64,000 nt of DNA from Streptomyces sp. NBC_00572. GTDB taxonomy: Bacteria; Actinomycetota; Actinomycetes; Streptomycetales; Streptomycetaceae. Both the position numbers and the translations under genes were made by a program. Numbering within the stretch: the first letter of the stretch is position 1; every line of letters starts with the position of its first letter. Below are positions 1 to 8,890 of this stretch, piece after piece. Where the stretch lies: assembly GCF_026341815.1 (NCBI RefSeq), contig NZ_JAPENX010000001.1, forward strand, positions 2,852,001 to 2,916,000, in the 5' to 3' direction. The notes under the pieces were generated by a model, which was not told the origin of the DNA, made no database searches, and saw only the letters and a program-made list of their open reading frames with translations.

Positions 1-265
1 GGTCCACGGCGATGACGTCGTCGGGGACGAGCTCGGCGCCGAAGCGCTCGGCCTGGGCCCGCATGTTGTCCATCAGGTCCGGGCCCATGATGCCGTCACG
101 GAAGCCGGGGAAGTTCTCGACCTCGGTCGTGTTCATGAGTGCGCCACCGGCGGTGACGGCACCTTCGAAGACCAGGGGGTTCAGCGACGCTCGGGCGGTG
201 TAGAGCGCAGCGGTGTAACCCGCGGGCCCGGAGCCGATAATGATCACGTTACGGACGTCGCTCAC
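1..265 (-). CDS. trxB: Thioredoxin reductase, N-terminal part (cut by window edge)
   Basis: NADPH-dependent FAD enzyme that reduces thioredoxin in the cytoplasm. Only the first 88 or so residues are present; the rest lies to the left of the window. The start is the GTG at 263-265, giving [20 protein letters not shown]: the [10 protein letters not shown] stretch is the FAD-binding GxGxxG/A Rossmann motif. It is followed by [16 protein letters not shown], the flavin-contacting segment of bacterial TrxB. A sigma-R type promoter lies about 70 bp upstream, so disulfide-stress control is likely. It follows sigM-rsmA on the same strand, as in other Streptomyces, with a 139-bp gap. The cysteine pair (CxxC) is beyond the edge and cannot be checked. 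Identification is secure. Confidence 0.95.
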   Translation of the reverse strand, partial: MSDVRNVIIIGSGPAGYTAALYTARASLNPLVFEGAVTAGGALMNTTEVENFPGFRDGIMGPDLMDNMRAQAERFGAELVPDDVIAVD

Positions 266-337
266 GGGTTTCTTCCTCGTCTCTGCAGACTGCCACTGCC
301 TACGGGGGCGGTCGTCTCGGTCACTCTCACCCCACCC

Positions 338-364
338 AACGGATCCTAAGGGGCGTACATTCCC
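338..364 (-). promoter_or_regulatory. Sigma-R-type promoter of trxB
   Basis: Read on the minus strand: GGGAAT (359-364), exactly 18 nt, then GTT (338-340). This matches the disulfide-stress sigma-R consensus GGAAT-N18-GTT known for Streptomyces trxBA. The predicted transcript starts near 330, about 65 nt before the trxB GTG. The match and spacing are direct observations; the sigma factor assignment is from family knowledge. Confidence 0.8.
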
Positions 365-404
365 GAGACCGCCGCGCGGCACCGTGGCCGGACGGGGAGG
401 GAGA

Positions 405-1355
405 TCAGGAGCGAGGGTATGTCTCGCTGAACAGGAGATCGGCTGCCGGGCTTCCGCTGCCGGTGGTGCGGTTCGCGCAGGAGGCGTCGAGCACATAGGC
501 CTGGACCCGGGTGCTGTCCCCGCGGTCGGGGAGGATCAGCAGATAGGCGGGCGATCCCCGGTACTCACCGCGCTCGTGCTCCAGCACCGCGTCGGAGCGG
601 CCGGTGCCCGCGAGGACGCAGCCGGGGACCGTGGAGTCCCTGTTCCGCTCGGGGGCCGTGTTCTCGGTCTCGGCGGACATGGATTCCGGTGCGATGCCAC
701 GGGGAGTCTGGGCCGTGTCGCCCTCGGCCAGGAGCGCGTGGACCCGGTCTTCGACGGGAGAGCCCGAGAAGGGGCTCAGGGCCGCCCCGGCGACGGTGTC
801 GGCCTTCTTGGCACTGCCCGCGTCACCACCGGCGGTCACATTGCCCGTCTGGCTGAGATACAGGCTCGTTCCGAGGAGCACGGCTCCGAAGGCGGCGCCG
901 ATCGTCGAGAGCAGGGCGATGCGCCGGCGACGGGGCTTCCCGGTCCGGCCGGGGCCGGTGGTGGCGCCGGAGCGACCGGCAGGCCGGTCCGCAGCGCGGG
1001 CCGTGACCGGACGGGGAGGGACGGCGGGAGCCGCCTCGGCCGTCGTGCGCGCTGTTTCACGTGAAACAGCGGTGTCGCTCTCCGGCGTGGTGGCGTTGAG
1101 GAGCGCTTCGGCGGCGAGGGCGGCATCGATCCGTCCGGCGATCTCCGCGGGCATGCGGGGTGGCCCGGGAAGGGTGCCGAGCAGGCCACGGATCTCCTCC
1201 AGGGAGGACCGTACGTCCGCGCAGAGGGGACAGCTGTCGAGATGCCGACGGACGGCGGCCGAGCGGGTCGGTGAGAGCAGCCCCTCGGTGAGATCGGAGA
1301 TCTCCGAGACGTCCGGGTGCTGTGTGGTGTTGGCCCTGCCGGCCGTGGAAGTCAC
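405..1355 (-). CDS. rsmA: Anti-sigma factor RsmA (ZAS-type, membrane-spanning)
   Basis: 316-residue anti-sigma factor for the neighbouring ECF sigma factor SigM. The N-terminal cytoplasmic domain carries the ZAS motif H-x3-C-x2-C (HLDSCPLC, residues 39-46) within a helical anti-sigma fold. A basic patch then leads into one membrane helix ([17 protein letters not shown], near residue 175), followed by an extracytoplasmic C-terminal domain. S. coelicolor RsmA has been reported to bind a [2Fe-2S] cluster rather than zinc; which metal this one binds cannot be read from sequence. The GTG start at 1353-1355 overlaps the sigM stop (GTGA), so the two are translationally coupled. A perfect parS palindrome (1053-1068) is embedded in frame as Val-Ser-Arg-Glu-Thr in the linker before the membrane helix. 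Confidence 0.9.
   Translation of the reverse strand: MTSTAGRANTTQHPDVSEISDLTEGLLSPTRSAAVRRHLDSCPLCADVRSSLEEIRGLLGTLPGPPRMPAEIAGRIDAALAAEALLNATTPESDTAVSRETARTTAEAAPAVPPRPVTARAADRPAGRSGATTGPGRTGKPRRRRIALLSTIGAAFGAVLLGTSLYLSQTGNVTAGGDAGSAKKADTVAGAALSPFSGSPVEDRVHALLAEGDTAQTPRGIAPESMSAETENTAPERNRDSTVPGCVLAGTGRSDAVLEHERGEYRGSPAYLLILPDRGDSTRVQAYVLDASCANRTTGSGSPAADLLFSETYPRS
1053..1068. promoter_or_regulatory. parS site (ParB-binding), inside rsmA
   Basis: TGTTTCACGTGAAACA is identical to the Streptomyces parS consensus. The dyad extends to 22 bp (1050-1071). It lies within the rsmA coding sequence in a variable linker, so the protein appears to tolerate it. Confidence 0.9.
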
Positions 1356-2062
1356 GTGCGCCCACCTCCGCCCTTCACAGCAGCTGGATCAGTCGGTCCG
1401 GTATCCGTCGGCCCCGGCACCGGTGGGACGGATGTCCCCGGCGTCCGGTTCCTTCCCCCATCGGGGGGCTCGTTACCCACAGTGTCGGCGCGCAGATGAG
1501 TGACCATCGGAAGCAGTCGTGCCCGCCCGCGCGCGCAGCGGCTCTTCACGGTGCCGGTGGGAACGCCGAGGATACGGGCCGCCTCGGCGACGGGGTATCC
1601 CTGCATGTCGACCAGGACGAGGGCGGCGCGCTGGTCCGCGGGCAGTGTGGCGAGCGCGGCCAGCAGCTCCCGGTGGAGGTCCTGGCGCTCGGCGGGGGCT
1701 TCGGCCGACTCGTGGGGTTCGAGGAGCTGCTCGAACCGGGCGGTGTCGTCGACGGACGAGGTCCTGCGGGAAGCGGTCTTTCGGGCGCGGTCGATGCAGG
1801 CGTTCACCGTGATGCGGTGGAGCCACGTTGTGACGGCCGACTGGCCGCGGAAGGTGTGGGCGGACCGGAAGGCGGAGATGAGGGCGTCCTGGACGGCGTC
1901 AGCGGCTTCCTCGCGGTCCCCCAGGGTCCGCAGGGCCACGGCCCACAGCCGGTCGCGGTGTCGCCGTACGAGCTCACCGAAGGCGTCGGGGTCCCCGGCG
2001 ACATGGCGTGCCAGTAGGGCGTCGTCCGTCGCGGTCCGGGGATCGTCAGCCGCTGGTGCCAC
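1352..2062 (-). CDS. sigM: RNA polymerase ECF sigma factor SigM
   Basis: 236-residue group IV (ECF) sigma factor. Region 2 is clear (DAFGELVRRHRDRLW through EEAADAVQDALISAF and the -10 reading helix TWLHRITVNACIDRARK, residues about 25-100). Region 4 contains ALVLVDMQGYPVAEAARIL and a helix-turn-helix ending GTVKSRCARGRARL (about residues 150-190). It has a proline/glycine-rich tail of about 40 residues. GTG start at 2060-2062 with GAGGAGGGG upstream. It forms a two-gene operon with its antagonist rsmA through a 4-bp GTGA overlap. The sigM-rsmA-trxB order supports the name. In S. coelicolor the system is linked to osmotic/oxidative stress and differentiation; the target genes are not evident here. 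Confidence 0.92.
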   Translation of the reverse strand: MAPAADDPRTATDDALLARHVAGDPDAFGELVRRHRDRLWAVALRTLGDREEAADAVQDALISAFRSAHTFRGQSAVTTWLHRITVNACIDRARKTASRRTSSVDDTARFEQLLEPHESAEAPAERQDLHRELLAALATLPADQRAALVLVDMQGYPVAEAARILGVPTGTVKSRCARGRARLLPMVTHLRADTVGNEPPDGGRNRTPGTSVPPVPGPTDTGPTDPAAVKGGGGRT

Positions 2063-2123
2063 GGTTCCCCTCCTCGCTCGGCAGCCGTGCAGGCATTCAA
2101 TCCGGTCCGTGCCCGGAAGTAAA

Positions 2124-2150
2124 TGAGCGCCGAGCTGGGCTCGGCGCTCA
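2124..2150 (-). terminator. Intrinsic terminator of the DUF6049-murJ-pseudokinase operon
   Basis: Perfect 12-bp stem (TGAGCGCCGAGC and its complement) with a 3-nt loop, 20 bp past the pseudokinase stop. On the minus strand it is followed by TTTACTT. It separates the envelope operon from sigM. Confidence 0.85.
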
Positions 2151-2170
2151 TCGGTGGGGCGTGGTCGTGA

Positions 2171-3895
2171 CTAGGGGGTGGTCCCCTTGAAGGAGACGTT
2201 CGTGATGGCCTGCTTGAAGCCGGCCCCGAAGTACTCGTCCCCGCTGGAGTACGGCGCGGAGGTCATCCACAGCAGCACGTAGCGAGTCTTGACCGGCGTC
2301 GTGGTCTCCGGCTTCGCCGTCGAGTCCGAGGTCTCGACCGTGGCGATCTTCTTCATGGAGTCCGGGGTGCCGGAGGGCGACATCGCGTCCGCCGCGTACA
2401 GGGTGACGGTCGTGTTCGGGCCGCCGTAGCGGAGAGCTATGGACGCCGACGAGACGTTCCGCTCGCTCCCCAGGTCGTAGACGATCCCGACACCCTGCTT
2501 GTACGGCGCCAGGACGGGGCCGTCGACGAAGGTCTTGGTGCGCCAGTACGAGGAGCTGTCGCTGTCGTAGGTGTTGCCGACGTTCTCGGGGTTCTGGGGC
2601 TTCCCGTCGGGCGCGTACTCCTCGGCGGACTCGATCGCGAGCGGCTTGGGCGGCTCGGGCTTCTCGTCGTCGATCGTCGGAGACGTGTTCGGAGGCTTGG
2701 TCGGGTTGTCCTGGCCGAGGAGCCGGTCCGCGATCTGCCAGCTGCCGAGGCCCAGGGCGGCGATCAGCAGGGCCGAGACGGCCCACTTCAGCGCCTTGCC
2801 GGTGCGGCTCTGCAGCGGGGGCGGCGGGATGACCACCGGCTGGGTGACCGGCGGGCGCATCTGGGGACGCCCGTAGGTGCCCTGCTGGTACGTCGTGCGC
2901 TGGTACTCGGGCGGAGGAGCGAACTCCGGCTCGGGCGGCTTCACACGGGGCATCGCCGCCACGGCCTTGGCCAGCTCGTCCGGGGTCGTGCAGGGCGGCT
3001 CCTGGCGCGAGGCGGTGGCCCCGTCGTTGGCCAGGGCGCGCATGGCGATCTCGGAGAGGCCCCGGTGGACGCCGGCGCGGACCTGGTCGGGCGGGAGCAG
3101 ACCGACGCCCTTGGGCAGGCCGGAGAGCCCGTAGGCGTCGCTGTCGTACGGCCAGCGCTGGGTGAGGGCGGCGTACAGGAGCGCCCCGATGGCCTCGGTG
3201 TCACTGCGCTGCGGGCGCTCGGCGGTGATGCCGCGCAGGGCGGCGTTCACGGCCAGGCCGCGGATCCGGTACTGGCCGGTGGAGCTGCGCAGGACGGCGC
3301 TCGGCGTGAGCCGGAGATGGGCGAGGCCCTCGCGGTGGGCGGCGGCCATGGCCTGGGAGACCTGGCTGACGAGCTGGTAGGCGTCGTGGGGCTCCAGCGG
3401 GCCGGCCGCGAGCAGCGCGGTCAGCTCGGTGGAGTCCGGCAGCCACTCGTGCACGACGTAGACCAGGTCGTTCTCCTCGACAGCGTCGAGGACCTGCACG
3501 AAGCGAGGGTCGCCGAGGAGGGCCGAGGAGCGGGCCGCGGCCAGGACCGAGCGGGCCCTGGGGTGATCGGCGGGCAGCAGGTGGACCCCGACGGCACGCC
3601 GTAGTTTCTCGTCGACGGCACGCCAACTGCTGAAGCCGTCCAGACGGGTGACGCACTCCTCCAGCCGGTAGCGCCGGGCCAGTTTGTGGCCGCTGTGCAG
3701 TTCCGGAGCCGTGATGGAGGGCTGTTCGCCGCTCTGTCGTTCGACCGCCTTCTTGTCCGTGGCCTCGGCGGGCTGTTCCGCCGTCTTCTGCTTGTCCGCC
3801 ACCCCGTCGGTCGCGGCCGTGTCCGCCTTGGCGGTCAGCGGGTCGTCACCGCTGTTGTCGGCCACGTCGACGGCAGCCGTGCTACGTTCCGCCAC
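2171..3895 (-). CDS. Membrane-anchored pseudokinase (MurJ partner)
   Basis: Cytoplasmic kinase-like domain, one membrane helix and an extracellular domain. With the GTG start at 3893-3895 (VAERSTAAVDVAD) it has 574 residues. The kinase-like fold covers roughly residues 65-320 but lacks the catalytic parts: the HRD loop reads AHREGLAHLRLTP with no Asp, no glycine-rich loop is seen, and no DFG is found. It is therefore a pseudokinase. A proline-rich linker precedes the membrane helix (KWAVSALLIAALGLGSW, about 370-390). The exterior part resembles a discoidin-like beta-sandwich (NTYDSDSSSYWRT). It lies directly downstream of murJ. In Mycobacterium the flippase MviN/Rv3910 carries the same two modules fused to MurJ, so this looks like the unfused form. 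Alternative starts are ATG 3914-3916 or 3973; the GTG has GGGAGG upstream. Confidence 0.85.
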   Translation of the reverse strand: MAERSTAAVDVADNSGDDPLTAKADTAATDGVADKQKTAEQPAEATDKKAVERQSGEQPSITAPELHSGHKLARRYRLEECVTRLDGFSSWRAVDEKLRRAVGVHLLPADHPRARSVLAAARSSALLGDPRFVQVLDAVEENDLVYVVHEWLPDSTELTALLAAGPLEPHDAYQLVSQVSQAMAAAHREGLAHLRLTPSAVLRSSTGQYRIRGLAVNAALRGITAERPQRSDTEAIGALLYAALTQRWPYDSDAYGLSGLPKGVGLLPPDQVRAGVHRGLSEIAMRALANDGATASRQEPPCTTPDELAKAVAAMPRVKPPEPEFAPPPEYQRTTYQQGTYGRPQMRPPVTQPVVIPPPPLQSRTGKALKWAVSALLIAALGLGSWQIADRLLGQDNPTKPPNTSPTIDDEKPEPPKPLAIESAEEYAPDGKPQNPENVGNTYDSDSSSYWRTKTFVDGPVLAPYKQGVGIVYDLGSERNVSSASIALRYGGPNTTVTLYAADAMSPSGTPDSMKKIATVETSDSTAKPETTTPVKTRYVLLWMTSAPYSSGDEYFGAGFKQAITNVSFKGTTP

Positions 3896-4014
3896 CGTCG
3901 TTCCCTGCCTCCCCATCCGTTGCGCCACATCCAACAGCCAAGCCAATTGTGCCCACAGTCGGACGCTATGCACGACACGCGGCTCCCCCCGATGGTTGTG
4001 CGGGAACCGTCGGT

Positions 4015-6258
4015 TCAGCGTCCCAGACGGCCGCGCACCATTCCGACCAGGGTGTTCAGCTCTGCGATCCGCATGCGCTTGGCCGCGACGAAGAAGACAC
4101 CGAGGAGCACCGCTCCGCCGACGAGCAGGGCGACGAGCGAGCCCAACGCGCCCTCACCGAGGAGCTTCAGCAGGCCGAAGCCGACGGCGCCGGAGACGAT
4201 CGCGGCGGGCACGGAGGCCATGCAGAGGCGGGCGTAGGTCCGCATCACGTGGGTGCCGTCCAGGTCGCCTCCCAGCAGCTTGCGGAGGCGGCGCCACGCG
4301 ATGCCGACACCGACGGCGTAGGCGAGGCCGTACGAACCGGCCATGCCGACGACGGCCCACTGGGCGGGCAGGATGACGTAACAGATCGCCGAGGCGGCCG
4401 CGTTGACGGCGGCGACGATGACCGTGTTGTAGAAGGGCGTCCGGGTGTCCTCGTAGGCGTAGAAGCCGCGGAGCACGACGTACTGGACGGAGTAGGGGAT
4501 CAGTCCGAGGCCGAAGGCCATCAGGATGAAGCCCATGCCCTGGGCGGCCTCGACGCCGCTGGAGGCGTAGAGCAGGGTGCACATCGGGACGCCGAGCGCG
4601 AGGAAGGCGAAGGAGACGGGGACGATCGCGACGGCCGAGTTGCGCAGGCCCTGCGAGATGTCGTCCCGGACGGCGCCGGGGTCGTTGTCGTGGGCGGCGC
4701 GGGAGATCCGCGGCAGCAGCGCGGCCATCACGGAGACCGTGATGATGGCCTGCGGCATGCCCCAGATCAGCTGGGCGTTGGAGTAGGCGAGGAAGCCGGC
4801 ACCGTTCCTTCCGGACTCCTCACCGGCGGCCGTGGCGAGCTGGGTGACGACCAGGACGCCCGCCTGGTTGGCGAGGACGAAGAGAACGGTCCACTTGGCG
4901 AGCTTGACCGTCTTGCCGAGCCCGTGGCCCTTCCAGTCGAAGCGGGGGCGGAAGCGGAAACCCGTCTCCCGCAGATACGGGATCATCGCCAGGGCCTGGA
5001 CGACGAGGCCGAGCAGGGTGCCGATGCCGAGCAGCCGGATGCCTTCGTCCGGGATGGTCTGCACACCCATGTGGGACTCGGCGGAGGTGCCGTAGACCCA
5101 GATGAACAGGCCGAAGGTGACGATCATGACGATGTTGTTGAGGACCGGGGTCCACATCATCGCGCCGAACTTGCCCCGGGCGTTGAGGATCTGACCCATC
5201 ACCACGTGCACACCCATGAAGAAGATCGTGGGCAGGCAGTAGCGGGCGAAGGTCACGGCCACGCTGTTGGCCGCGGCGTCGTCGGCGATGGTGTTCGACA
5301 TCAACCGGATGAGCAGTGGCGCCGCGAAGACGGCCAGGGCCACGATCGCGGCGAGCGCCACCATCACCAGGGTGAGCAGACGGTTGGCGTAGGCCTCGCC
5401 GCCGTCCTCGTCGTTCTTCATCGAGCGGACGAGCTGCGGGACGAAGACCGAGTTGAGGCCGCCGCCGACGGTGAGGATGTAGATCATCGTCGGCAGGGTG
5501 TAGGCGATGGTGAAGGTGTCACCGAGCAGGGCGGCGCCGAGCGCGCCGGTGATCACCAGGCTGCGGACGAAGCCGGTGAGCCGGGAGACCAGGGTGCCGG
5601 CGGCCATCACCGCGCTCGACTTCAGCAGCCCGGAGGCGCGGCCGGACTTCTTGGGCGTGGGGGCGGGCATGGGGTCCGGCTCCGGGGCGGGCGGGGGCAC
5701 CTGGCCGGGCGTCTGCTGGTCCCGGTAGAGGTGCGCGAAGGCGTCCGGCTCGGGCTCCTCCTCGCCGGCCCGGGTCACCAGGTCGTCGACGCCGGTGAAC
5801 TGGACGGTGCGCGCGTCGTCGCCGTACGGCAGGTGGCGCGAGGGGCCCTCGGGTTCCGGCGCCGGGGTCTGCGCCCACACCCGGGGGTCGGGAGCGTGGT
5901 GGGGCGCGGCCGGCTGCTGGTAGAGCGGCTGCGGCTCCTGGTACAGGCCGGGCGGGGGCGGCGGATGCGCGGCGCGGTCGTAGAGCGCCTCGGTCACCGG
6001 GTCTTGCGCGGACAGGTCCTGGGCCCGGTACGGGTCATGGGTGAAGACGTCCTGGACGTAGGGGTCCTGGGCGTACGGGTTCTGCGTGGCGGCGTCCTGC
6101 GCGTAGGGGTCGTGCCCCTGCCCCTGCGGGCCAGGGGCACCCTGCTGCGGGGGCGGCACCGGCGGGTAGCCGGAGCCGGGGAGCGCCGCGGGCGTCCCAC
6201 CGGACGGCGGGGTGCCGTCCGAGCCCTGGCCGCGGTCACCGTCGTACGGCGCGTTCAT
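4015..6258 (-). CDS. murJ: Lipid II flippase MurJ/MviN with long cytoplasmic N-terminus
   Basis: Integral membrane protein of the MOP exporter superfamily that moves lipid II across the membrane for peptidoglycan synthesis. It has 747 residues. The first 205 or so are proline/glutamine-rich and low in complexity, with repeated short units such as DPYAQD, and are predicted to be cytoplasmic. The conserved core begins at SGLLKSSAVMAAGTLVSRLTG, the MurJ helix 1 signature, and continues with about 14 hydrophobic helices to the C-terminus. The start ATG (6256-6258) has GAGGTGGGG upstream. It is the middle gene of a leftward operon between a DUF6049 protein (45-bp gap) and a pseudokinase. The extension makes it much longer than E. 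coli MurJ (511 residues), as is normal for streptomycetes. Confidence 0.93.
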   Translation of the reverse strand: MNAPYDGDRGQGSDGTPPSGGTPAALPGSGYPPVPPPQQGAPGPQGQGHDPYAQDAATQNPYAQDPYVQDVFTHDPYRAQDLSAQDPVTEALYDRAAHPPPPPGLYQEPQPLYQQPAAPHHAPDPRVWAQTPAPEPEGPSRHLPYGDDARTVQFTGVDDLVTRAGEEEPEPDAFAHLYRDQQTPGQVPPPAPEPDPMPAPTPKKSGRASGLLKSSAVMAAGTLVSRLTGFVRSLVITGALGAALLGDTFTIAYTLPTMIYILTVGGGLNSVFVPQLVRSMKNDEDGGEAYANRLLTLVMVALAAIVALAVFAAPLLIRLMSNTIADDAAANSVAVTFARYCLPTIFFMGVHVVMGQILNARGKFGAMMWTPVLNNIVMIVTFGLFIWVYGTSAESHMGVQTIPDEGIRLLGIGTLLGLVVQALAMIPYLRETGFRFRPRFDWKGHGLGKTVKLAKWTVLFVLANQAGVLVVTQLATAAGEESGRNGAGFLAYSNAQLIWGMPQAIITVSVMAALLPRISRAAHDNDPGAVRDDISQGLRNSAVAIVPVSFAFLALGVPMCTLLYASSGVEAAQGMGFILMAFGLGLIPYSVQYVVLRGFYAYEDTRTPFYNTVIVAAVNAAASAICYVILPAQWAVVGMAGSYGLAYAVGVGIAWRRLRKLLGGDLDGTHVMRTYARLCMASVPAAIVSGAVGFGLLKLLGEGALGSLVALLVGGAVLLGVFFVAAKRMRIAELNTLVGMVRGRLGR

Positions 6259-6303
6259 GGTTACCCCACCTCATCGTCCCCGGCCGACCGGCCACGACAT
6301 CGC

Positions 6304-8679
6304 TCAACGGTCCACTTTCTCACCCGGGCCCGACGGGTCGCCGCTTTCGGGCCCGGTGTCCGGTGTCGGGTCACTCGGCTGCTCGGGTTCGTCCGCGTCG
6401 GGCTTCACCGACGGGGCCGAGGCCTCCTGCGGCTCCGTGTCCACCTCCGGCTCCGGATCCGTCTCGTCCGGAGTGGCGTCCGTCTCCGCCGCTTCGGACT
6501 CGGCGTTCCGCGCGGCCACCCGCTTGCGCTGGCTGTACATCCGCACGCCGGCCAGGACGAGGAGCAGGACGCCACCGGCGATCACGAGCATCACCGTGGG
6601 GGTGATCTCGGAGACCCGGACGGTGAAGGTCATCGGCTTCCCGTACGGGGTGCCGTCGTCGGTGTAGAGCTGGGCCGTCATCGGCACCTGGCCGTTGACA
6701 TAGGCGGAGGCGGAGAACTTCACCGACTGGCTGTGGCCACCGTTGATCTTCACGGGCTGCTCGGCGACCCCGTCACCGTTCAGCTTCAGCCGGTGCTTGT
6801 TGTCGGAGGTGAGCCGCAGCACGAGGTGTACGTCCTGCAGCAGCTTGTTCTGGACGGTCACGGGGATCGTCGCGCTGCGGCCGGAGAGCGTGAGGTCGGA
6901 CTTGTCGACCAGCTGGACCCCCTCGGTGAGGGTCTGTAGATACTCCAGGACGTTGATCCGGTAGAGCGCGGCGGCTCTGGCCTGCCCGCGCCACGAGGTC
7001 GACATCTCGCGGTTGATCGCGTTGCTGAACGGAGGCACGACGCGGTACTGGGCGGTGAGGATGACCTTGAAGTCGTCCAGCTCGTCGCGGGTGGTCTTCA
7101 TGTCACGGAAGGCCTGGACGGGCAGCTCCCGGTCGCGCAGCTTCTTCGGGTACCGGGAGCCGGCGGGCACCGCGGTGGAGGCGTCCGGGTCCGGCTTGGC
7201 CGTGGCGGCGGCCAGGAGGTCGCTCGGCTGGCTCCACCGCTTGCCTGAGAGCCCCCGCAGGGCGGTCGCCATGGTCTGCGCCTGCGCGACGCTCGGCATC
7301 CGCTGCGGGGCGACGACGATGCTGCGCTGGTCCTCGGGCTGTTCCAGGGTGATCGCGAGGGACTGGGCGAGGAACTCCTGGACCGCGAGCGTGGAGTTTT
7401 CCGCGCGGACCATGTCCCCGTCGAAGGTGGTGGACAGCAGCGCGTCGCTGACCACCGCCGTGGTGCTGCCGTTGCCGAAGGGGCGGGCAGCCGTGGGCGT
7501 GTAGGGGAGGTCGTCGCGGACGCTGTCGCTGCGGGCGATCACCTTGTCGGCCCCGGCCGAGGTCGCCACCGCCACGATGGAGGGGTCGACGGCCCCGTCG
7601 ACGGGCCAGGCGAATTCGGTGGAGGGCTGGACGTGGAGGATGGTCTCCACCGTCGTCCCGGCGAGGGCGGTCGCCGACTGGAGGTGCCCCAGCGAGCCGG
7701 GAACGTCCTTGCCGCGGTGGGCCAGGGAGGCGAGGTCGGGATCGGCGAAGGGAAGGGCGACGACCTTGTGGCCCTGGATCGCCTTCTCGAGGGAGTCCAG
7801 CCACCGTTCGGCGACGGCCTGGTTCTTGCCGGGGACGTGCGGGGTGCCGTCCTTGACGCGGTAGCCGTTCGCCATGGCGTCGACCGAGGCCAGCAGATCC
7901 GGGTCGACCACCCAGGTGACCGGGAGGTCCTTGCCCAGTGAGACCAGCTCGTCGAGGCGCCCTCCCGGCTTCAGCTCGGCGGCCAGAGCGTCGTCCTCGA
8001 ACACCGGGGTCTGCTGGTCGTCGGTGGCCGTCTCCGCCGACACATGGGCCGAGGAGATCAGCGGCCAGAGGTAGGTGAGCTGGGTCTTCTTCTCGGTGGC
8101 CTCGGGCTGGTACGGCACGAAGGTCCGCTCGATGCCGAGGACCCGGTCGTAGCGCCGGTCCGAGGTCTGCCCCATGAGGGAGACGCCCAGCTGGTAGACG
8201 CCCGCCTCGTCGAGTCCGAGATCGGAGACCGGCACGGAGAGGGAGAACTCCGTACTGAGGCCGGGGCCCAGTCGGGGGACCTTCACCGTGGGGGCGTCGT
8301 CGAGGGGGGCGGGGTCGCTGTCGTTCCGGAAGCCGGTCCGCTTCGTGACCTGGTCGATCTCGCTGCGGCTCGTCATTCGGGGCCCGACGTGCAGGTCCAC
8401 GGTCGCGTCGGTGACGGTCTTCTTGCTCCGGTTGGTCACCGTGCCGGTGATGGTGACCGTGTCCCCCTCGACGGGCGCGCTCGGCGCCAGCGTGTCGAGA
8501 GACACATCGACGGTCTTCGAACCGGTGGCGTCCTCGGCGGCGGAAGCCGGGGAGGTCGCGGCCGGGGCCTGGAGCAGGCCGGCCAGGAGCGGCGCCCCGA
8601 AGGCGACGGTGATTGTGCGCCGCAGCCATCGGCGGGCAGGTGAGGGACCGGTTCCCTGGATGTCTGCCGCCTCGGCCAC
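6304..8679 (-). CDS. Secreted/membrane-anchored DUF6049 family protein
   Basis: Large exported protein of unknown function that is conserved in actinobacteria next to murJ. From the GTG at 8677-8679 it has 791 residues. A twin-arginine-like signal (RRWLRRTITVAFGAPLLAGLL, ending near ASAAEDA) is followed by a beta-rich region with repeated Thr/Val stretches that is probably immunoglobulin-like (TVTITGTVTNRSKKTV). A long central region follows, then a C-terminal beta domain and one membrane helix (TVMLVIAGGVLLLVLAG). It ends in an acidic cytoplasmic tail of about 80 residues rich in Glu, Asp and Pro. It is first in the operon with murJ and the pseudokinase, suggesting a role in cell-wall assembly, which is inference. 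An ATG at 8749-8751 is an alternative start but would put extra residues before the signal peptide. Confidence 0.8.
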   Translation of the reverse strand: MAEAADIQGTGPSPARRWLRRTITVAFGAPLLAGLLQAPAATSPASAAEDATGSKTVDVSLDTLAPSAPVEGDTVTITGTVTNRSKKTVTDATVDLHVGPRMTSRSEIDQVTKRTGFRNDSDPAPLDDAPTVKVPRLGPGLSTEFSLSVPVSDLGLDEAGVYQLGVSLMGQTSDRRYDRVLGIERTFVPYQPEATEKKTQLTYLWPLISSAHVSAETATDDQQTPVFEDDALAAELKPGGRLDELVSLGKDLPVTWVVDPDLLASVDAMANGYRVKDGTPHVPGKNQAVAERWLDSLEKAIQGHKVVALPFADPDLASLAHRGKDVPGSLGHLQSATALAGTTVETILHVQPSTEFAWPVDGAVDPSIVAVATSAGADKVIARSDSVRDDLPYTPTAARPFGNGSTTAVVSDALLSTTFDGDMVRAENSTLAVQEFLAQSLAITLEQPEDQRSIVVAPQRMPSVAQAQTMATALRGLSGKRWSQPSDLLAAATAKPDPDASTAVPAGSRYPKKLRDRELPVQAFRDMKTTRDELDDFKVILTAQYRVVPPFSNAINREMSTSWRGQARAAALYRINVLEYLQTLTEGVQLVDKSDLTLSGRSATIPVTVQNKLLQDVHLVLRLTSDNKHRLKLNGDGVAEQPVKINGGHSQSVKFSASAYVNGQVPMTAQLYTDDGTPYGKPMTFTVRVSEITPTVMLVIAGGVLLLVLAGVRMYSQRKRVAARNAESEAAETDATPDETDPEPEVDTEPQEASAPSVKPDADEPEQPSDPTPDTGPESGDPSGPGEKVDR

Positions 8680-8890
8680 GCGTTCGCCCGTCCTCGTCGT
8701 TGTCTCTGGTGTCAGTGGTGTAGGTGGTTCCCGGTTGCTGTGTCCAGGCATGGTAACGAGGCACGCTGGGAGCAAGTGCCGGGGACTGCTCCAGCCGATC
8801 TTCGTCCGGCCCCGTCCGGCGGCTCGGTGGGTCCTGCCCACGGGAAAACGCGGACGTCACCGCGAGCCGGGGCACGTACCCTTTTCTGTT

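Noticed and set aside
3949..6939. Long plus-strand open frame of 996 codons
   Set aside because: It runs antisense through murJ and part of the DUF6049 gene, and has low-complexity Gly/Arg/Asp/His composition typical of a GC-rich shadow frame. The opposite strand encodes a recognised protein family.
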